A DNA stretch of 64,000 bases from Saccharopolyspora gregorii (GTDB lineage Bacteria; Actinomycetota; Actinomycetes; Mycobacteriales; Pseudonocardiaceae). Both the position numbers and the translations under genes were made by a program. This document shows positions 41,389-50,826 of this stretch, one piece after another. The notes under the pieces were generated by a model. It did not search any database. It worked only from the letters and a program-made list of their open reading frames with translations, and was not told the DNA's origin. Within the stretch, counting starts at the first letter, position 1. Each line of letters opens with the position of its first letter. The DNA lies in the NCBI RefSeq assembly GCF_024734405.1, contig NZ_CP059556.1, positions 2,294,001 to 2,358,000 of the forward strand, given 5' to 3'.

Positions 41389-42294
41389 TCAGGGGAGTTC
41401 CAGCGCGCGGTGGCTGGTGAAGCGGCGCGGGGCCCCGGTGATCGGGTCGTCGAAGGCGAGCTCCTTGGCCAGCAGCCGCAGCGGATCGGTGAAGTCCTCC
41501 GCGGCCCGCTCCCGGACCTCCGGGTACAGCTCGTCGCCGAGGATCGGCACGCCCAGCGAGGCCAGGTGCACCCGCAGCTGGTGGGTGCGGCCGGTGGCGG
41601 GCAGCAGCCGGTAGCGGGCGAGCCCGCCCCGGTGCTCCACGAGTTCCACCCGCGTCTCCGCGTTCACCGGGCCCGGCACCTCGCGGGCCTGGAGCACGCC
41701 GCGCTCCTTCTCGATCCTGCTGCGCACCACGCGCGGCAGCGCCAGGGCCGGGTCGTGCGGCGCGATCGCCTCGTACTCCTTGCGCACCGCGCGCTCCTGG
41801 AACAGCAGCTGGTACTCGCGCCGCGCGGCCCGGTGCACGGCGAACAGCACCAGGCCCGCCGTCAGCCGGTCGAGCCGGTGCACCGGGCTCAGCTCCGGCA
41901 GCTCCAGCGCGCGGCGCAACCGCACCAGCGCCGTCTCGGCGACGTGCCCGCCGCGCGGCGTGGTGGCCAGGAAGTGCGGTTTGTCCGCCACCAGCAGGTG
42001 CTCGTCGCGGTGCAGCACGGCCACCTCGAACGGCACCGGCACCTCGGCCGGGAGTTCCCGCTGCACCCACAGGACGGCGCCGGGCGCGAACGGCGTGGTG
42101 GCGTCCACGAACCGGCCGTGCCGATCGGCGACGCGCTGCTCGCGCAGCATCCGGTCCACCTCGCCGGCCGGGATCGGCAACCGCTCGACCAGGTGGTCGC
42201 GCATCGTCGCCCACGTCCCCGAACCGGGGGTGCGCAGCCGCGCGGCGTCGAGGCCGTCGCGCTGCGGCAGGGGGGATCGGAGCTTGCGTCGCAT
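41389..42294 (-). CDS. RluA-type RNA pseudouridine synthase
   Basis: The 301-residue enzyme has the RluA catalytic motif HRLDRLTAG with the nucleophilic Asp (about residue 145), DEHLLVADKP before it and GRTHQLRVHLASLGVPILGD after it. It isomerises uridine to pseudouridine in rRNA or tRNA. The N-terminal region (LRSPLPQRDGLDAARLRTPG) is typical of the actinobacterial subgroup. ATG 42294 is chosen; longer upstream frames lack family sequence. Confidence 0.9.
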   Translation of the reverse strand: MRRKLRSPLPQRDGLDAARLRTPGSGTWATMRDHLVERLPIPAGEVDRMLREQRVADRHGRFVDATTPFAPGAVLWVQRELPAEVPVPFEVAVLHRDEHLLVADKPHFLATTPRGGHVAETALVRLRRALELPELSPVHRLDRLTAGLVLFAVHRAARREYQLLFQERAVRKEYEAIAPHDPALALPRVVRSRIEKERGVLQAREVPGPVNAETRVELVEHRGGLARYRLLPATGRTHQLRVHLASLGVPILGDELYPEVRERAAEDFTDPLRLLAKELAFDDPITGAPRRFTSHRALELP

Positions 42295-42582
42295 CACCGG
42301 CCAGCGTACGGCGCGGCCCGTGCGCTGCGGTTCCGGCCGAGATCGTCCAGCCAGTGGGATGCCGCCGGGCTCCGTTGACGCCCGGCGGGTGCGGCGCAAG
42401 AATCGTGGCGTGGACATCGAGGCGCGGTTCTTCTTCGCTCGCCTGCACGTCGACCTCCGGCGGCACGCGAGTTCGATCTGTGCGCTTGCGCTGCCCTGAG
42501 CAGCGACCTCCCGGACCCGACTCGGGTCCGATGTGGACGATTCTGGTCCCCGATCCCCGGCTGCGGCCGCTGATCGGGTCGT

Positions 42583-42656
42583 GGCGGAGTGACCGAGAGG
42601 CCAGGTAAGGGCCTGCAAAGCCCTGCACGCGGGTTCGAATCCCGCCTCCGCCTCCA
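42583..42656 (+). tRNA. tRNA-Cys (anticodon GCA)
   Basis: A seven-base acceptor stem (ggcggag/ctccgcc) closes a complete cloverleaf. The anticodon arm is aggGC-ctGCAaa-gccct with GCA at the tip and the T-arm gcggg-ttcgaat-cccgc. The CCA end is encoded (42654-42656). A TCCACTGTGGA palindrome follows immediately at 42660-42670 and could act in termination. Confidence 0.96.
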
Positions 42657-42719
42657 CGATCCACTGTGGACAGGCCGCCTCCCCCGAACCCGAGGGGAGG
42701 CGGTGCGTTGGAGGAAGCG

Positions 42720-43856
42720 ATGACCGCGGTACCGCTCTCGATCCTCGACCTCGCACCGATCCCCACCGGCGGCACGGCGGGCGGCGCGCTGCGCGACACC
42801 GTCGAACTCGCCCGGAACGCCGAGCAGTGGGGCTACCGGCGGTTCTGGCTCGCCGAGCACCACCTGGTGCCCGGCGTCGCCTCGTCCTCCCCTGCGGTGC
42901 TCATCGCCGCGGTGGCCGCCGCGACCCGGCACATCCGCGTCGGATCCGGGGCGGTGCTGCTCGGCCAGCACAGCCCGCTGCAGGTCGCCGAGGACTTCGG
43001 CACCCTCGCCCAGCTGCACCCGGACCGCATCGACCTCGGGCTCGGCCGCTCCGGCCTCGCCAAGTACGTCGAATTCGCCAAGGCCGCCACCGGCGACAGC
43101 GCACCGGTCACCGCGCCCGAACCCGCCTACGTGGACGGACTTCCGGTGCCGCGCACCGCCCGCGGCGGCAGCCTGTCGAAGGCCCGGTTGGAACAGCTCG
43201 AAGGGCATGCCCTGCTGCTCGGCGACACCGGACGCTCCGACTACGCGGATCAGGTGCGGGAAGTGCTGGCCTTCCTCGACGGCACCTTCCGCGACGGCGG
43301 TGGGCGCGAAGCGCACGCGATCACCGCCGAGCACGCGGCGCTGCAGGTGTGGGTGCTCGGCGCCAGCGCGGGCCCCAGCTCCCGCGCGGCGGGCGAGCTC
43401 GGCCTGCCGTTCGTGTCGAACTACCACGTCACCCCGAGCACCGTGCTCGACTCCGCCGCGTCCTACCGCGACTCGTTCGCGCCCTCCCCGCGGCTGGACC
43501 GGCCGCACCTCGTCGTGTCCGCCGACGTGCTCGTCGCCGAGGACGACGCCACCGCGCAGGAACTCGCCACCCCGTTCGCCGGGTGGGTGCACGACATCCG
43601 CCACGGCGACGGCGCCCAGCCGTACCCGAGCCCGGACGAAGCGCGCCGCCGCCACTGGACCGAGGCCGAACGCGCCCGGGTCGCCGACCGGGTGCAGACC
43701 CGCATCGTCGGCTCCCCGGAGACCGTCGTGGAACGGCTGGAGGTGCTGCGGCGGGTCACCGGGGCCGACGAACTGCTCATCACCACCGTCACCCACGACC
43801 CGAAGGACCGGCTGCGCTCCTACGAACTGCTCGCCGGGGCCTGGTCCCGCTCCTGA
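42720..43856 (+). CDS. Luciferase-like (LLM class) flavin-dependent oxidoreductase
   Basis: The 378-residue protein follows the LLM fold of the MsnO8/YhbW-like group: [13 protein letters not shown] at the N-terminus, [38 protein letters not shown] and [10 protein letters not shown]. Late [24 protein letters not shown] matches the family end. It uses reduced FMN or F420-like flavin; the substrate is unknown. ATG 42720 follows GGAGGAAG. It follows the tRNA gene but is not functionally linked to it. Confidence 0.87.
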   Translation: MTAVPLSILDLAPIPTGGTAGGALRDTVELARNAEQWGYRRFWLAEHHLVPGVASSSPAVLIAAVAAATRHIRVGSGAVLLGQHSPLQVAEDFGTLAQLHPDRIDLGLGRSGLAKYVEFAKAATGDSAPVTAPEPAYVDGLPVPRTARGGSLSKARLEQLEGHALLLGDTGRSDYADQVREVLAFLDGTFRDGGGREAHAITAEHAALQVWVLGASAGPSSRAAGELGLPFVSNYHVTPSTVLDSAASYRDSFAPSPRLDRPHLVVSADVLVAEDDATAQELATPFAGWVHDIRHGDGAQPYPSPDEARRRHWTEAERARVADRVQTRIVGSPETVVERLEVLRRVTGADELLITTVTHDPKDRLRSYELLAGAWSRS

Positions 43857-43880
43857 CGCGCACGACGCCCCGGGCGGGGC

Positions 43881-44828
43881 TCAGCGGCGGTGCCGGGCCG
43901 CGTCCGCGATCCGGGGGAGCAGGTGGTCGACGAGGTACGGCAGCGAGAGCACACCGGGCTGGCGCAGCAGCGGCCAGTCCGCCTGCGCCAGCGGCAGGTA
44001 GCCGCCGTCCCGCACCGCGTCCAGCGACTCGAACACCGGCAGCGACTCGATCTGCGGCCGCACCGCCGGGTTCGGGTACGCGGTGATGAGCACGTCGGTG
44101 TCGATCCGCGCCAGGTTCTCCGCGCTGACCTGCGCGTTGAACGCTGCACCGGGCAGGTTCGCCGCCGCGGGAGACAGCGCCATGCCGAACTCGGTCAAGG
44201 TGCGCACCGTGACGTCCTGCGCGGAGCGGATCACCCCGAGGCCGCCGGGGCTGTGCCCGAGGGTGACCGCGACCTCGGCGCCCGCCAGCTGCGGGTGCGC
44301 GGCGGCGGCCTCGCGGACGCGCCGCTCGGTGTCGGCGACGAGCCGGTCCGCCTCCGCGGGCTCGCCGAGCGCGCGCCCCACCTGGCGGGTGGTGGTCTGC
44401 CACGGTTCCTCGTCCGGTGTGGTCTCGAACGCGGTGGTCGGGGCGAGCCGGGACAGCGCCGCGTACTCCCCGTCGATGTAGTAGTCGCTGCCCGCGAGGA
44501 TCAGGTCCGGGTGCAGCTGGGCGATCGCCTCGGTGGAGTAGCCCTGGTCGGTGGGCCGCAGCGTCACCGGTTCCCAGCCCGGCCGCCGCTGCCACGGCTG
44601 GACCTCCGCGCTCAGCGGCAACCCGATGCCGACCGGTTCGACGCCGAGGGCGAGCGCGGCGTCCACGTCGGCGGGCCCCAGCGCGACGACCCGCGCCGGG
44701 TGCGCGGGCGCCGTCGTGGTGCCGAGCGCATGCCGCACCTCGGTCCCGGTGCGCTCCGGGGCCTGCGGGGCGGGCGAACACCCGGCGAGGAGTCCGAGCA
44801 GCAGGACGGCGGCCGCGATCCGCTTCAC
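43881..44828 (-). CDS. Iron-siderophore ABC transporter binding lipoprotein
   Basis: The 315-residue protein has a short signal and lipobox LLAGC, then the FecB-like fold: ARVVALGPADVDAALALGVEPVGIG, TEAIAQLHPDLILAGSDYY, IDTDVLITAYPNP. It would bind a ferric siderophore outside the membrane. GTG 44828 overlaps the stop of the acyl-CoA dehydrogenase gene (GTGA), so both are in one transcript starting at an iron box. No permease or ATPase gene is adjacent. Confidence 0.87.
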   Translation of the reverse strand: MKRIAAAVLLLGLLAGCSPAPQAPERTGTEVRHALGTTTAPAHPARVVALGPADVDAALALGVEPVGIGLPLSAEVQPWQRRPGWEPVTLRPTDQGYSTEAIAQLHPDLILAGSDYYIDGEYAALSRLAPTTAFETTPDEEPWQTTTRQVGRALGEPAEADRLVADTERRVREAAAAHPQLAGAEVAVTLGHSPGGLGVIRSAQDVTVRTLTEFGMALSPAAANLPGAAFNAQVSAENLARIDTDVLITAYPNPAVRPQIESLPVFESLDAVRDGGYLPLAQADWPLLRQPGVLSLPYLVDHLLPRIADAARHRR

Positions 44829-45841
44829 CGCGCGCCTCCCGCCAGCAGCGCGAGGATGCCGTCCTTGATGGGGGGCCGGGACGCGGCGACGAGGGTGAAC
44901 GTCGCCTCCCGCACCAGCCGCTGCCCGTGCTCGCCGAGCAGCAGCGCGGAACTGCCCGCCGCGGTCACCAGCGCTCCGGCGGCGCGCAGCGCCAGCTCGG
45001 CGGCGGCCGCCCGGGCCGGTGCGATGTCGGCGCCGGTGGCGAACGCCTCGTCCAGCCCGTCCCGCACCGCGTCCCGGTCCGCTTCGAGCCGTTCGGCGAC
45101 CTCGGGCCGCCCGGCGTCGGCGATGAGCCGGGTGCAGCGCCCGGCGATCCCCAGCGGCATCGCCCCGTTGAGCCGGGCCGCCCCGGCCTGCGCGGCGAGC
45201 ACCGCCGAGTGCGGGACGACGCCCAGCACCCGCTCGGCCGGGACGAAGTGGTCGTCGAACCACAACCGCACCGTCGCGGTGGCCTGCGCCGCGACCAGCC
45301 GGAGCGGTTCGACGCGGATCCCGGGCGCCGGGCGCGCGTCGAGGAAGGCGTTCACGACCGAGTCGCCGTCCCGCGCCGACACCTGCAGCACGTCCACGAT
45401 CCCCCAGCCGCTGACGAACGGTGCTTCGCCGGTGAACCGGTAGCCGCCGTCCACCGGCACCGCGTGCAGCCGCGGCGGCTGCGGGATGGCCCCGGCGAAC
45501 GACACGCCACCGCGCAGCTTCCCGCGCACCGCGTCGTCCAGGTGGCGGTCGCGCAGTTCGGTCCGTTCGGTGCTCAGCAGCCCGCGCACCACGCCGTGGT
45601 GCTGCGCCCAGACGAACGCGGTGCTCAGGCAGCCGCCGGACAGCGCCTCCACGATCCGGCCGGCCTCGTCGAGCGGGAGCTCCGGGCCGCCGTGCTCGCG
45701 GGGCGCGACCGCACCGTAGAAACCGTGCTCGGCCAGCAGGTCGAAGTGGGAGCGCGGCACCGCGCCCGCGGCGTCGACCTCGGCCGCCGCCGGGAACAGC
45801 ACCTCGTCGGCCAGGGTCCGCGCGAGTTCGAAGGAGACCAC
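44825..45841 (-). CDS. Acyl-CoA dehydrogenase-family protein, iron-regulated
   Basis: The 338-residue flavoprotein matches the acyl-CoA dehydrogenase fold (LLAEHGFYGAVAPREHGGPEL; STAFVWAQHHGVV; GYRFTGEAPFVSGWG; DDHFVPAERVLGVVP), but is about 40 residues shorter than typical. GTG 45841 has no ribosome site and touches the iron box, so the message may be leaderless. With the siderophore-binding partner it probably serves siderophore synthesis, modification or use; the reaction is unknown. Confidence 0.82.
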   Translation of the reverse strand: MVSFELARTLADEVLFPAAAEVDAAGAVPRSHFDLLAEHGFYGAVAPREHGGPELPLDEAGRIVEALSGGCLSTAFVWAQHHGVVRGLLSTERTELRDRHLDDAVRGKLRGGVSFAGAIPQPPRLHAVPVDGGYRFTGEAPFVSGWGIVDVLQVSARDGDSVVNAFLDARPAPGIRVEPLRLVAAQATATVRLWFDDHFVPAERVLGVVPHSAVLAAQAGAARLNGAMPLGIAGRCTRLIADAGRPEVAERLEADRDAVRDGLDEAFATGADIAPARAAAAELALRAAGALVTAAGSSALLLGEHGQRLVREATFTLVAASRPPIKDGILALLAGGAR

Positions 45842-45859
45842 TGGGTGAGGCTAGCCTGA
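45841..45859. promoter_or_regulatory. IdeR/DmdR1-type iron box
   Basis: CTGGGTGAGGCTAGCCTGA matches 15 of 19 positions of the actinobacterial iron-box consensus (TTAGGTGAGGCTAACCTAA as I recall it) and has the AGGCTAGCCT palindrome at its centre. It lies at the start codon of the acyl-CoA dehydrogenase gene. Fe-bound IdeR/DmdR would block transcription. Confidence 0.72.
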
Positions 45860-45881
45860 GATCCACGGGCGGGTGAAGGTG

Positions 45882-47333
45882 TCACCCCGCGTCGCCGCCG
45901 GGCACCACGACCTCCACCTGCCCGTCCCCGGAACGGCGCAGCACCGGGATGCTCCCGCTGACCCGGTCGCCGCTGTCGGAGTCGAACGTGAACCGCCCGC
46001 TCGCCCCGGCGACGCTGTTCGTCTCGTGGTTGAGCAGCCGCAGGTGGGCCAGCACCCCGTTGGTGGTGGGCACACCAGGGTGGCGGCCCACCGCGTGCTG
46101 CGCGGCGGTGACGGCGGCGAGCGTCGCGTCGTGCCCCAGCACGCTCCAGTTCGACACCGGCGCGTCCGCGTCGAACAGCCGGTGCAGCGCACCGGTGAAG
46201 GCCGTGTACAGCGGGCGGTCCTGGTTCCTCGCGTCCGCCAGGGCCGCCGGATCGGCCACCGAGGCGTAGAGCACCGAGACCGGGGCGGTGCCCGGGTCGG
46301 CGCTCAGGTGGAGGTCGGTGGATTCGGAGCCGGTGATGATGGTGATGTGGCGGTGGGGGTCGCAGCCGCGCCTGCGGACCTTCTCGACGAAGTCGGGCAG
46401 CAGGTTGCTGCGTCCCGCGTACAGCACCACGTTCACCTCCGACGTGCAGATCCGGTCGGCGATGTACTCGAACTGGGTGCCGAGCCCGAACGCGTCCGGT
46501 CCACCCGTGTAGGAGCCGGTGGTCCGGCCGCTGCGCTGCCACGCCGCGCCGAACTTCTCCTGGAAGTTCTCCCGCAGGTCCGCGGTGTAGATGTCGTCGC
46601 CGTTGCCGTCGCGGACCAGCAGGGCCGTCGGCTGCGGCCCGACCAGCTCGTCCAAGTGCTCCGCGATGGTGCCGAGCTCCTGCTCGATGCTCGGCGACAC
46701 CCGGTGCAGGCCCGCGATCGCCGGCCCGTGCTCGCCGGGGAGGCTGTTGAACCGGTCGGCGCTGAGGTAGCCGACCATGGGGATGCCCGCCGCGGCGAGC
46801 TCGCGCGCGCCGAGCGCGGTTTCGGGGGAGCTGAGCCCGAGACCGGTGACGGCCACCAGGTTCTCCGGCTCCACCATGTCGACCAGCCGCTCCGCGACCT
46901 CCTTCCAGGCGTGCTCGTAGCGGCCCTCGTTCGCCAGCGCCAGCCGGACTTTCAGGCCGCGCCGGTCCTGGTTGGCGTTGACCTGCGCCACGTGCGCGCC
47001 CTGCAGGTAGGAGCGGATCTGCGAGATGGAGAGGCTGTCGTCCTCCCCGGCGGTCATCGGCATCAGCACGGCGACGGTGACGACGAAGTCGTCGTCGGCG
47101 ACCCGGTCGTTCTCGGCCGCGATCCGCCGTTCCACGTCCTCCAGCTCGGGCGAGAACACCTCGGAACCGTCGGTGACGCCGACGCACTCGCCCCGCACGT
47201 GCGACATCCCGCTGTCGCACGGGGCGACGGCCCAGACGACGGTGACGACGCCGAGCACCAGGACGAGCGCGCTGCCCGCCGCCAGTGCGATGCGCAGACC
47301 CCATCGGGGGCGCGGGGGCTGTTCGAAGCTCAC
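45882..47333 (-). CDS. Membrane-anchored type 1 periplasmic-binding-fold protein
   Basis: The 483-residue protein has a short cytoplasmic head, one membrane segment (IALAAGSALVLVLGVVTVVW, residues 15-34) and a large external domain resembling branched-chain amino-acid or receptor ligand-binding domains: VTVAVLMPMTAGEDDSLSI, VAVTGLGLSSPETALGARELA, ATLAAVTAAQHAVGRHPG. Four or more external Cys are present. GTG 47333 follows GGAGAGG. It follows the large NTPase gene by 26 bases, so the two likely act together. Confidence 0.75.
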   Translation of the reverse strand: MSFEQPPRPRWGLRIALAAGSALVLVLGVVTVVWAVAPCDSGMSHVRGECVGVTDGSEVFSPELEDVERRIAAENDRVADDDFVVTVAVLMPMTAGEDDSLSISQIRSYLQGAHVAQVNANQDRRGLKVRLALANEGRYEHAWKEVAERLVDMVEPENLVAVTGLGLSSPETALGARELAAAGIPMVGYLSADRFNSLPGEHGPAIAGLHRVSPSIEQELGTIAEHLDELVGPQPTALLVRDGNGDDIYTADLRENFQEKFGAAWQRSGRTTGSYTGGPDAFGLGTQFEYIADRICTSEVNVVLYAGRSNLLPDFVEKVRRRGCDPHRHITIITGSESTDLHLSADPGTAPVSVLYASVADPAALADARNQDRPLYTAFTGALHRLFDADAPVSNWSVLGHDATLAAVTAAQHAVGRHPGVPTTNGVLAHLRLLNHETNSVAGASGRFTFDSDSGDRVSGSIPVLRRSGDGQVEVVVPGGDAG

Positions 47334-47359
47334 GCTGATCCTCTCCTCGTGGCCGCGGT

Positions 47360-49300
47360 TCAGTCGGTCAGTTCGGACCACCTGCGGTACTTCTCCGATT
47401 CGGCGCGCAGCGTGGCCAGGCCGCTGCCGGAGTGCGGTGCGATCTCGTCGTAGCAGGCGGCGATCTCCAGGTAGAGCGCGTGCCGCCTGCTGTCGCCGAG
47501 CGGATCGGCGGCGATCCACCGCGCCGCGACCAGCCGCGCGACCGCGGCCTGCGGCGCGGCACCGGGATGGGTCCAGTCGGCCAGCGAACGCACCTGGTCG
47601 AGCTGCGGGTCGGCGTGGTCGAGGCGGTTGGGCGCGGCGGTGGCCGCGGCGAGCAGGTCCAGCCAGGTCGGCAGGTCGCTGTAGGCCAGCAGAGTGTTGA
47701 GCCGCCGCGCCACGGACTCCACTTCGCCGACCGCGAGCGAGTGGTAGAGCTCGCCGACCTCGTCGCCCTGGTCGGCGAGCGTCTCGCGGAACCAGGTGTG
47801 CACCGCCGTCCAGTTCGCGGGTTCCTGCTCGGGCCGCGCGGCGAGCTCCCGCAGCAGCACCCGGCGCAGCACCGGCGGCAGCACGTGGTGCCCGTCGTCG
47901 GCGGGAACCCACAGCTCCGGGGCGAACACGGCCCGCGCGCCGTGGGAGGCGGCGAGGCCGCTGTGCGCGACGAGCCGCTCCGCCTCGACCTGGTGGCGCG
48001 CGGCCGCGCAGGTCACCAGGTCGTGCAGCGCCTCCTCGGCGAGCCCGGCGCGGAACGGTTCCGCGAGCCCGAACGAGCCGCCCGGCCCGAGCAGGGGCGC
48101 GTCGCCGAGCAGCGGTCCCAGGTCCACCGGATCGCCCGGCCGGACCCGGATCTCCTCCAGCAGCCTGCGGGTCGCACCGGGATGCCCGCCGGTGAGGCGG
48201 AGGATCGCGGCGCCGACCCGGTTCTTCCGGTTCCCGGCGTACCGGCCGAGCTCGTCGACCATGTTGCCGATCTCGTCCCGGGTGAGGTCGCGCAACCGCA
48301 CCGGGTACCACGGTTTCCCGCCGTGCTCGGTGAAATCGGTGTAGTACGGCTCGGGCCCGGACGCCTCGATCCGCTCGATGTCGCGCAGCGGCGACGCTTC
48401 GCCGGTGGCGATGACGGCGCCGGAGCGCTTCCCCCGGCTGGTGGCCACCACGGTCAGCGGATCGCAGCCGCCGGGCAGGTGCGCGGCGTACTGCCTGCGG
48501 GCCCGCACGAGCGCGTCGAGGAGGGGCTTCGCGGCGGGGGAGTCGACGTCGTCGAGCAGCAGCGCGCAGTTGAGCCCGCGCCGCGCGCGCCGCGTCCCGC
48601 GGTCGAACTCCTCGCGCAGGTCGGCGAGCAGCGCCGCCCACAGCAGTTCTCCGGTGTCGCGGGCGTCGTCCTGGTTCTGCGGGGTGCGGGCGCGCCGGTT
48701 GAGCTCGACGAGCACGTCCAGCGGGTCCCGGCCGAGGTCGCGGTCCTGGTGCCCGAACCAGTCGGCGGCGAGCACCGCCCGGTGCCCGTGCCGCCAGGAC
48801 ACCAGCCCGCGCAGCACCCCGTCGGCGAGCCGCCGCCCGACGTGCTCGGCGTGCGGCAGGAGGCCGCCGAGCAGTGCGCGCAGCCGGTCGGCGCGGCGGT
48901 GCTCCACGAGCGCGCGTTCGGCTTCGAGGCGGGCGATGCCGGGGTCGACGTCGAGCTGCTGGGCGGCCACCACCTGCCCGGCGACGAACCGGGGGAACGC
49001 GATCGGGTCGGGTGCGTGCCGGTCGAGCTCGACGGCGATGTGCGCGAGGGAGAGCCGGGCGGGGTCGAGCACTTCGCAGTCCAGCCGGGCGTACGGGCCC
49101 TGCCCGTGCAGGCGGTCGGCGAGGGCGTCGAGGAACGCGGTCTTGCCGCTGCCGCGCGGACCGGTGAACAGCAGCACGGGTTGCGGCCTGCTGGCGTGTC
49201 CCGGCCGGTCGGCGAACTCCCGGACCAGGCGCATCGCGGGTTCGCGGCCGAACAGGTGTCTCCCGTCGCCCGTGCCGGTCGCGGTTGCGCGCAGTGCCAC
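47360..49300 (-). CDS. Large P-loop NTPase (STAND-like)
   Basis: The 646-residue protein has an N-terminal P-loop LLFTGPRGSGKTAFLDALAD and Walker B CALLLDDVDS, followed by a winged-helix-like region and a long helical C-terminal part without recognised repeats. This plan resembles signal-transducing STAND or Orc/Cdc6-like ATPases. I start at GTG 49300, with GGGGGG upstream; the GTG at 49354 would add 18 residues without family sequence. Gene order pairs it with an anchored ligand-binding protein, suggesting a sensor system. Confidence 0.72.
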   Translation of the reverse strand: MALRATATGTGDGRHLFGREPAMRLVREFADRPGHASRPQPVLLFTGPRGSGKTAFLDALADRLHGQGPYARLDCEVLDPARLSLAHIAVELDRHAPDPIAFPRFVAGQVVAAQQLDVDPGIARLEAERALVEHRRADRLRALLGGLLPHAEHVGRRLADGVLRGLVSWRHGHRAVLAADWFGHQDRDLGRDPLDVLVELNRRARTPQNQDDARDTGELLWAALLADLREEFDRGTRRARRGLNCALLLDDVDSPAAKPLLDALVRARRQYAAHLPGGCDPLTVVATSRGKRSGAVIATGEASPLRDIERIEASGPEPYYTDFTEHGGKPWYPVRLRDLTRDEIGNMVDELGRYAGNRKNRVGAAILRLTGGHPGATRRLLEEIRVRPGDPVDLGPLLGDAPLLGPGGSFGLAEPFRAGLAEEALHDLVTCAAARHQVEAERLVAHSGLAASHGARAVFAPELWVPADDGHHVLPPVLRRVLLRELAARPEQEPANWTAVHTWFRETLADQGDEVGELYHSLAVGEVESVARRLNTLLAYSDLPTWLDLLAAATAAPNRLDHADPQLDQVRSLADWTHPGAAPQAAVARLVAARWIAADPLGDSRRHALYLEIAACYDEIAPHSGSGLATLRAESEKYRRWSELTD

Positions 49301-49766
49301 GAGAAGCCCCCCGACTTCATTCAGTTGAACCGACTGCTTCCCCCGGTCAGCCACTCAGCGTAGTCACAAGCGATCACACCGTCAATGAAGGCCGGTCGCG
49401 GTGCGGTGGCTGGGTTCCGGCGGCGCGGCACTTCCGAGACCGTCCACTGTGGTCTCGACGGGTCGGGGCGGTTCGCGGGTGGTACGCCTTTCGGGCGTCC
49501 TCCCGGCGGTGCTCCGGTGCCGCCGCGCTCACGCTGTCCGCGATCACCGGGCCGCACCACGGGAACGCGGAAACGCCGCCGCAGCACGAGATCCGCCGCT
49601 CCGGTCGCGGCGGAACCCGTGCCCGGAGCGCCGGAACCGTTGCGCCGCAGCGGAACCACCGCACGTCCCCGGAGCGGATGAATCGCGCAGCTCCGCCCCG
49701 CCGTCGAATGGCCGTCGATCCACCTGGCTCGTACCGTCGGAACCGGCCGATCTGGGGGGAACGGAC
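49301..49766. other. Intergenic region between the NTPase and the lyase gene
   Basis: No gene is supported. It contains the NTPase promoter at 49357-49385 and a GTCCACTGTGGTC element at 49442-49454. The rest, on both strands, looks like non-coding sequence without repeats. Confidence 0.5.
49357..49385 (-). promoter_or_regulatory. Sigma-70-type promoter of the NTPase/binding-protein operon
   Basis: On the minus strand TTGACG and TACGCT are separated by exactly 17 bases. The -10 element lies about 57 bases upstream of the chosen start codon. This is one of the few near-consensus promoters in the window, suggesting constitutive expression. Confidence 0.6.
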
Positions 49767-50657
49767 ATGGTTGACGGAGACGTGGAGACGGCGGTGCGCG
49801 CCGCCCGCAGCTGGTTGTACGTACCCAGCACCCGACCGGAGCAGTTCGACTCGGCGGAGCGCGACGGCGCCGACGCGGTGATCCTCGACCTGGAGGATTC
49901 CGTGCGGCCGCAGGACAAATCCGCGGCCCGCGCCCTCGTCATCGAGCACCTGGCGGCGGCGCTGCCCGGCGAACTGGTGACCGCGGTGCGGATCAACGCC
50001 GCCTCGACGGCGGTCGGCCTCGCCGACCTGACCGCGCTGCTCTCCGCGGACGTCGCGCCGGACGTGCTGGTGCTGCCGCGGACCGAATCCGCGGGCGCGC
50101 TCGGCGTCATCGAGAACCTGCTGTTCGAGGCGGGCACCCGCACCATGCTGGTGCCGCTGATCGAGACCGCCCGCGGGCTGCGCAACCTGCCGCGGATCCT
50201 CGCCTCGCAGACCCGCGTGGTCGGCGTGCTCGTCGGTGCGGCGGACGTGGTCGCCGACCTCGGCACGCCGGGGGACCCGGAGGCCATGCGCTCCGTGCGC
50301 GATTCCGCGGTGCTGGCCGCGACGTCCGCCGACGTCGTCGTCATCGACTCGCCGCACTTCGGCGGCGGGGACCCGGACGCGCTGGCGGCCGAGACGCTGC
50401 GCGCCGCCCGCGCCGGGTTCACCTCGAAGGCCGCGGTCACCGCGGAGCAGATCGCCACGATCAACGACGCGTTCGCGCCGACCGAGCAGGAGCTGTCCTG
50501 GGCGCACGCGGTCCTCAAGGCCAGCGCGGCGCGCGCCGGCGCGGCGGGCGGCACCCCGGTGGACGAGGCCGACGCCGCCCGCGCCCGCCGCTACCTGCAG
50601 CGCGCCCGCCCCACCGGAGCGCCGGCCCCGGCCCCCGCGGCGGCCCGGGCGATCTGA
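49767..50657 (+). CDS. HpcH/HpaI aldolase/citrate lyase-family protein (CoA ester lyase)
   Basis: The 296-residue TIM-barrel enzyme has SWLYVPSTRPEQFDSAERDG, the metal-binding DAVILDLEDSVRP and the substrate motif LVPLIETARGL. It resembles CitE-like and malyl-CoA-type lyases, which split or form CoA thioesters or act on 3-hydroxyacids. ATG 49767 follows GGGGGGA. Its tail runs into a 20-bp tandem repeat that contains the stop codon. It is convergent with the sugar-phosphate operon; a functional link is possible but unproven. Confidence 0.82.
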   Translation: MVDGDVETAVRAARSWLYVPSTRPEQFDSAERDGADAVILDLEDSVRPQDKSAARALVIEHLAAALPGELVTAVRINAASTAVGLADLTALLSADVAPDVLVLPRTESAGALGVIENLLFEAGTRTMLVPLIETARGLRNLPRILASQTRVVGVLVGAADVVADLGTPGDPEAMRSVRDSAVLAATSADVVVIDSPHFGGGDPDALAAETLRAARAGFTSKAAVTAEQIATINDAFAPTEQELSWAHAVLKASAARAGAAGGTPVDEADAARARRYLQRARPTGAPAPAPAAARAI

Positions 50658-50727
50658 CAAGGGCCCTGGCGATCTGACAACGGCCCGGGCGATCGGAGAA
50701 CAGCCCGGCGATCGGACGACGGCCCGG
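50642..50727 (+). repeat. 20-bp tandem repeat, four units
   Basis: Four units of about GGCCCGGGCGATCTGACAAC (20, 20, 20 and 19 bases) run from the last codons of the lyase gene past its stop. The first two share GATCTGACAA, the third and fourth have GATCGGAGAA and GATCGGACGA. A part-unit ggcccgg follows at 50721-50727. Confidence 0.8.
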
Positions 50728-50731
50728 AAGC

Positions 50732-50768
50732 ACGAACGCACCGCCCCGGAGGAGGGCGGTGCGTTCGT
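50732..50768. terminator. 15-bp bidirectional terminator
   Basis: ACGAACGCACCGCCC and GGGCGGTGCGTTCGT form a perfect 15-bp stem with a 7-base loop, between the convergent lyase and dehydrogenase-like genes. Confidence 0.8.
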
Positions 50769-50826
50769 CGTCCCCGCGCCGACCGGCAGGTGGCGCCCGA
50801 GCGGCCGGGCGGGGTGGCCGGGCGGA

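Noticed and set aside
50642-50727. Possible CRISPR array
   Set aside because: Units are contiguous tandem repeats without spacers, and no cas genes are near.
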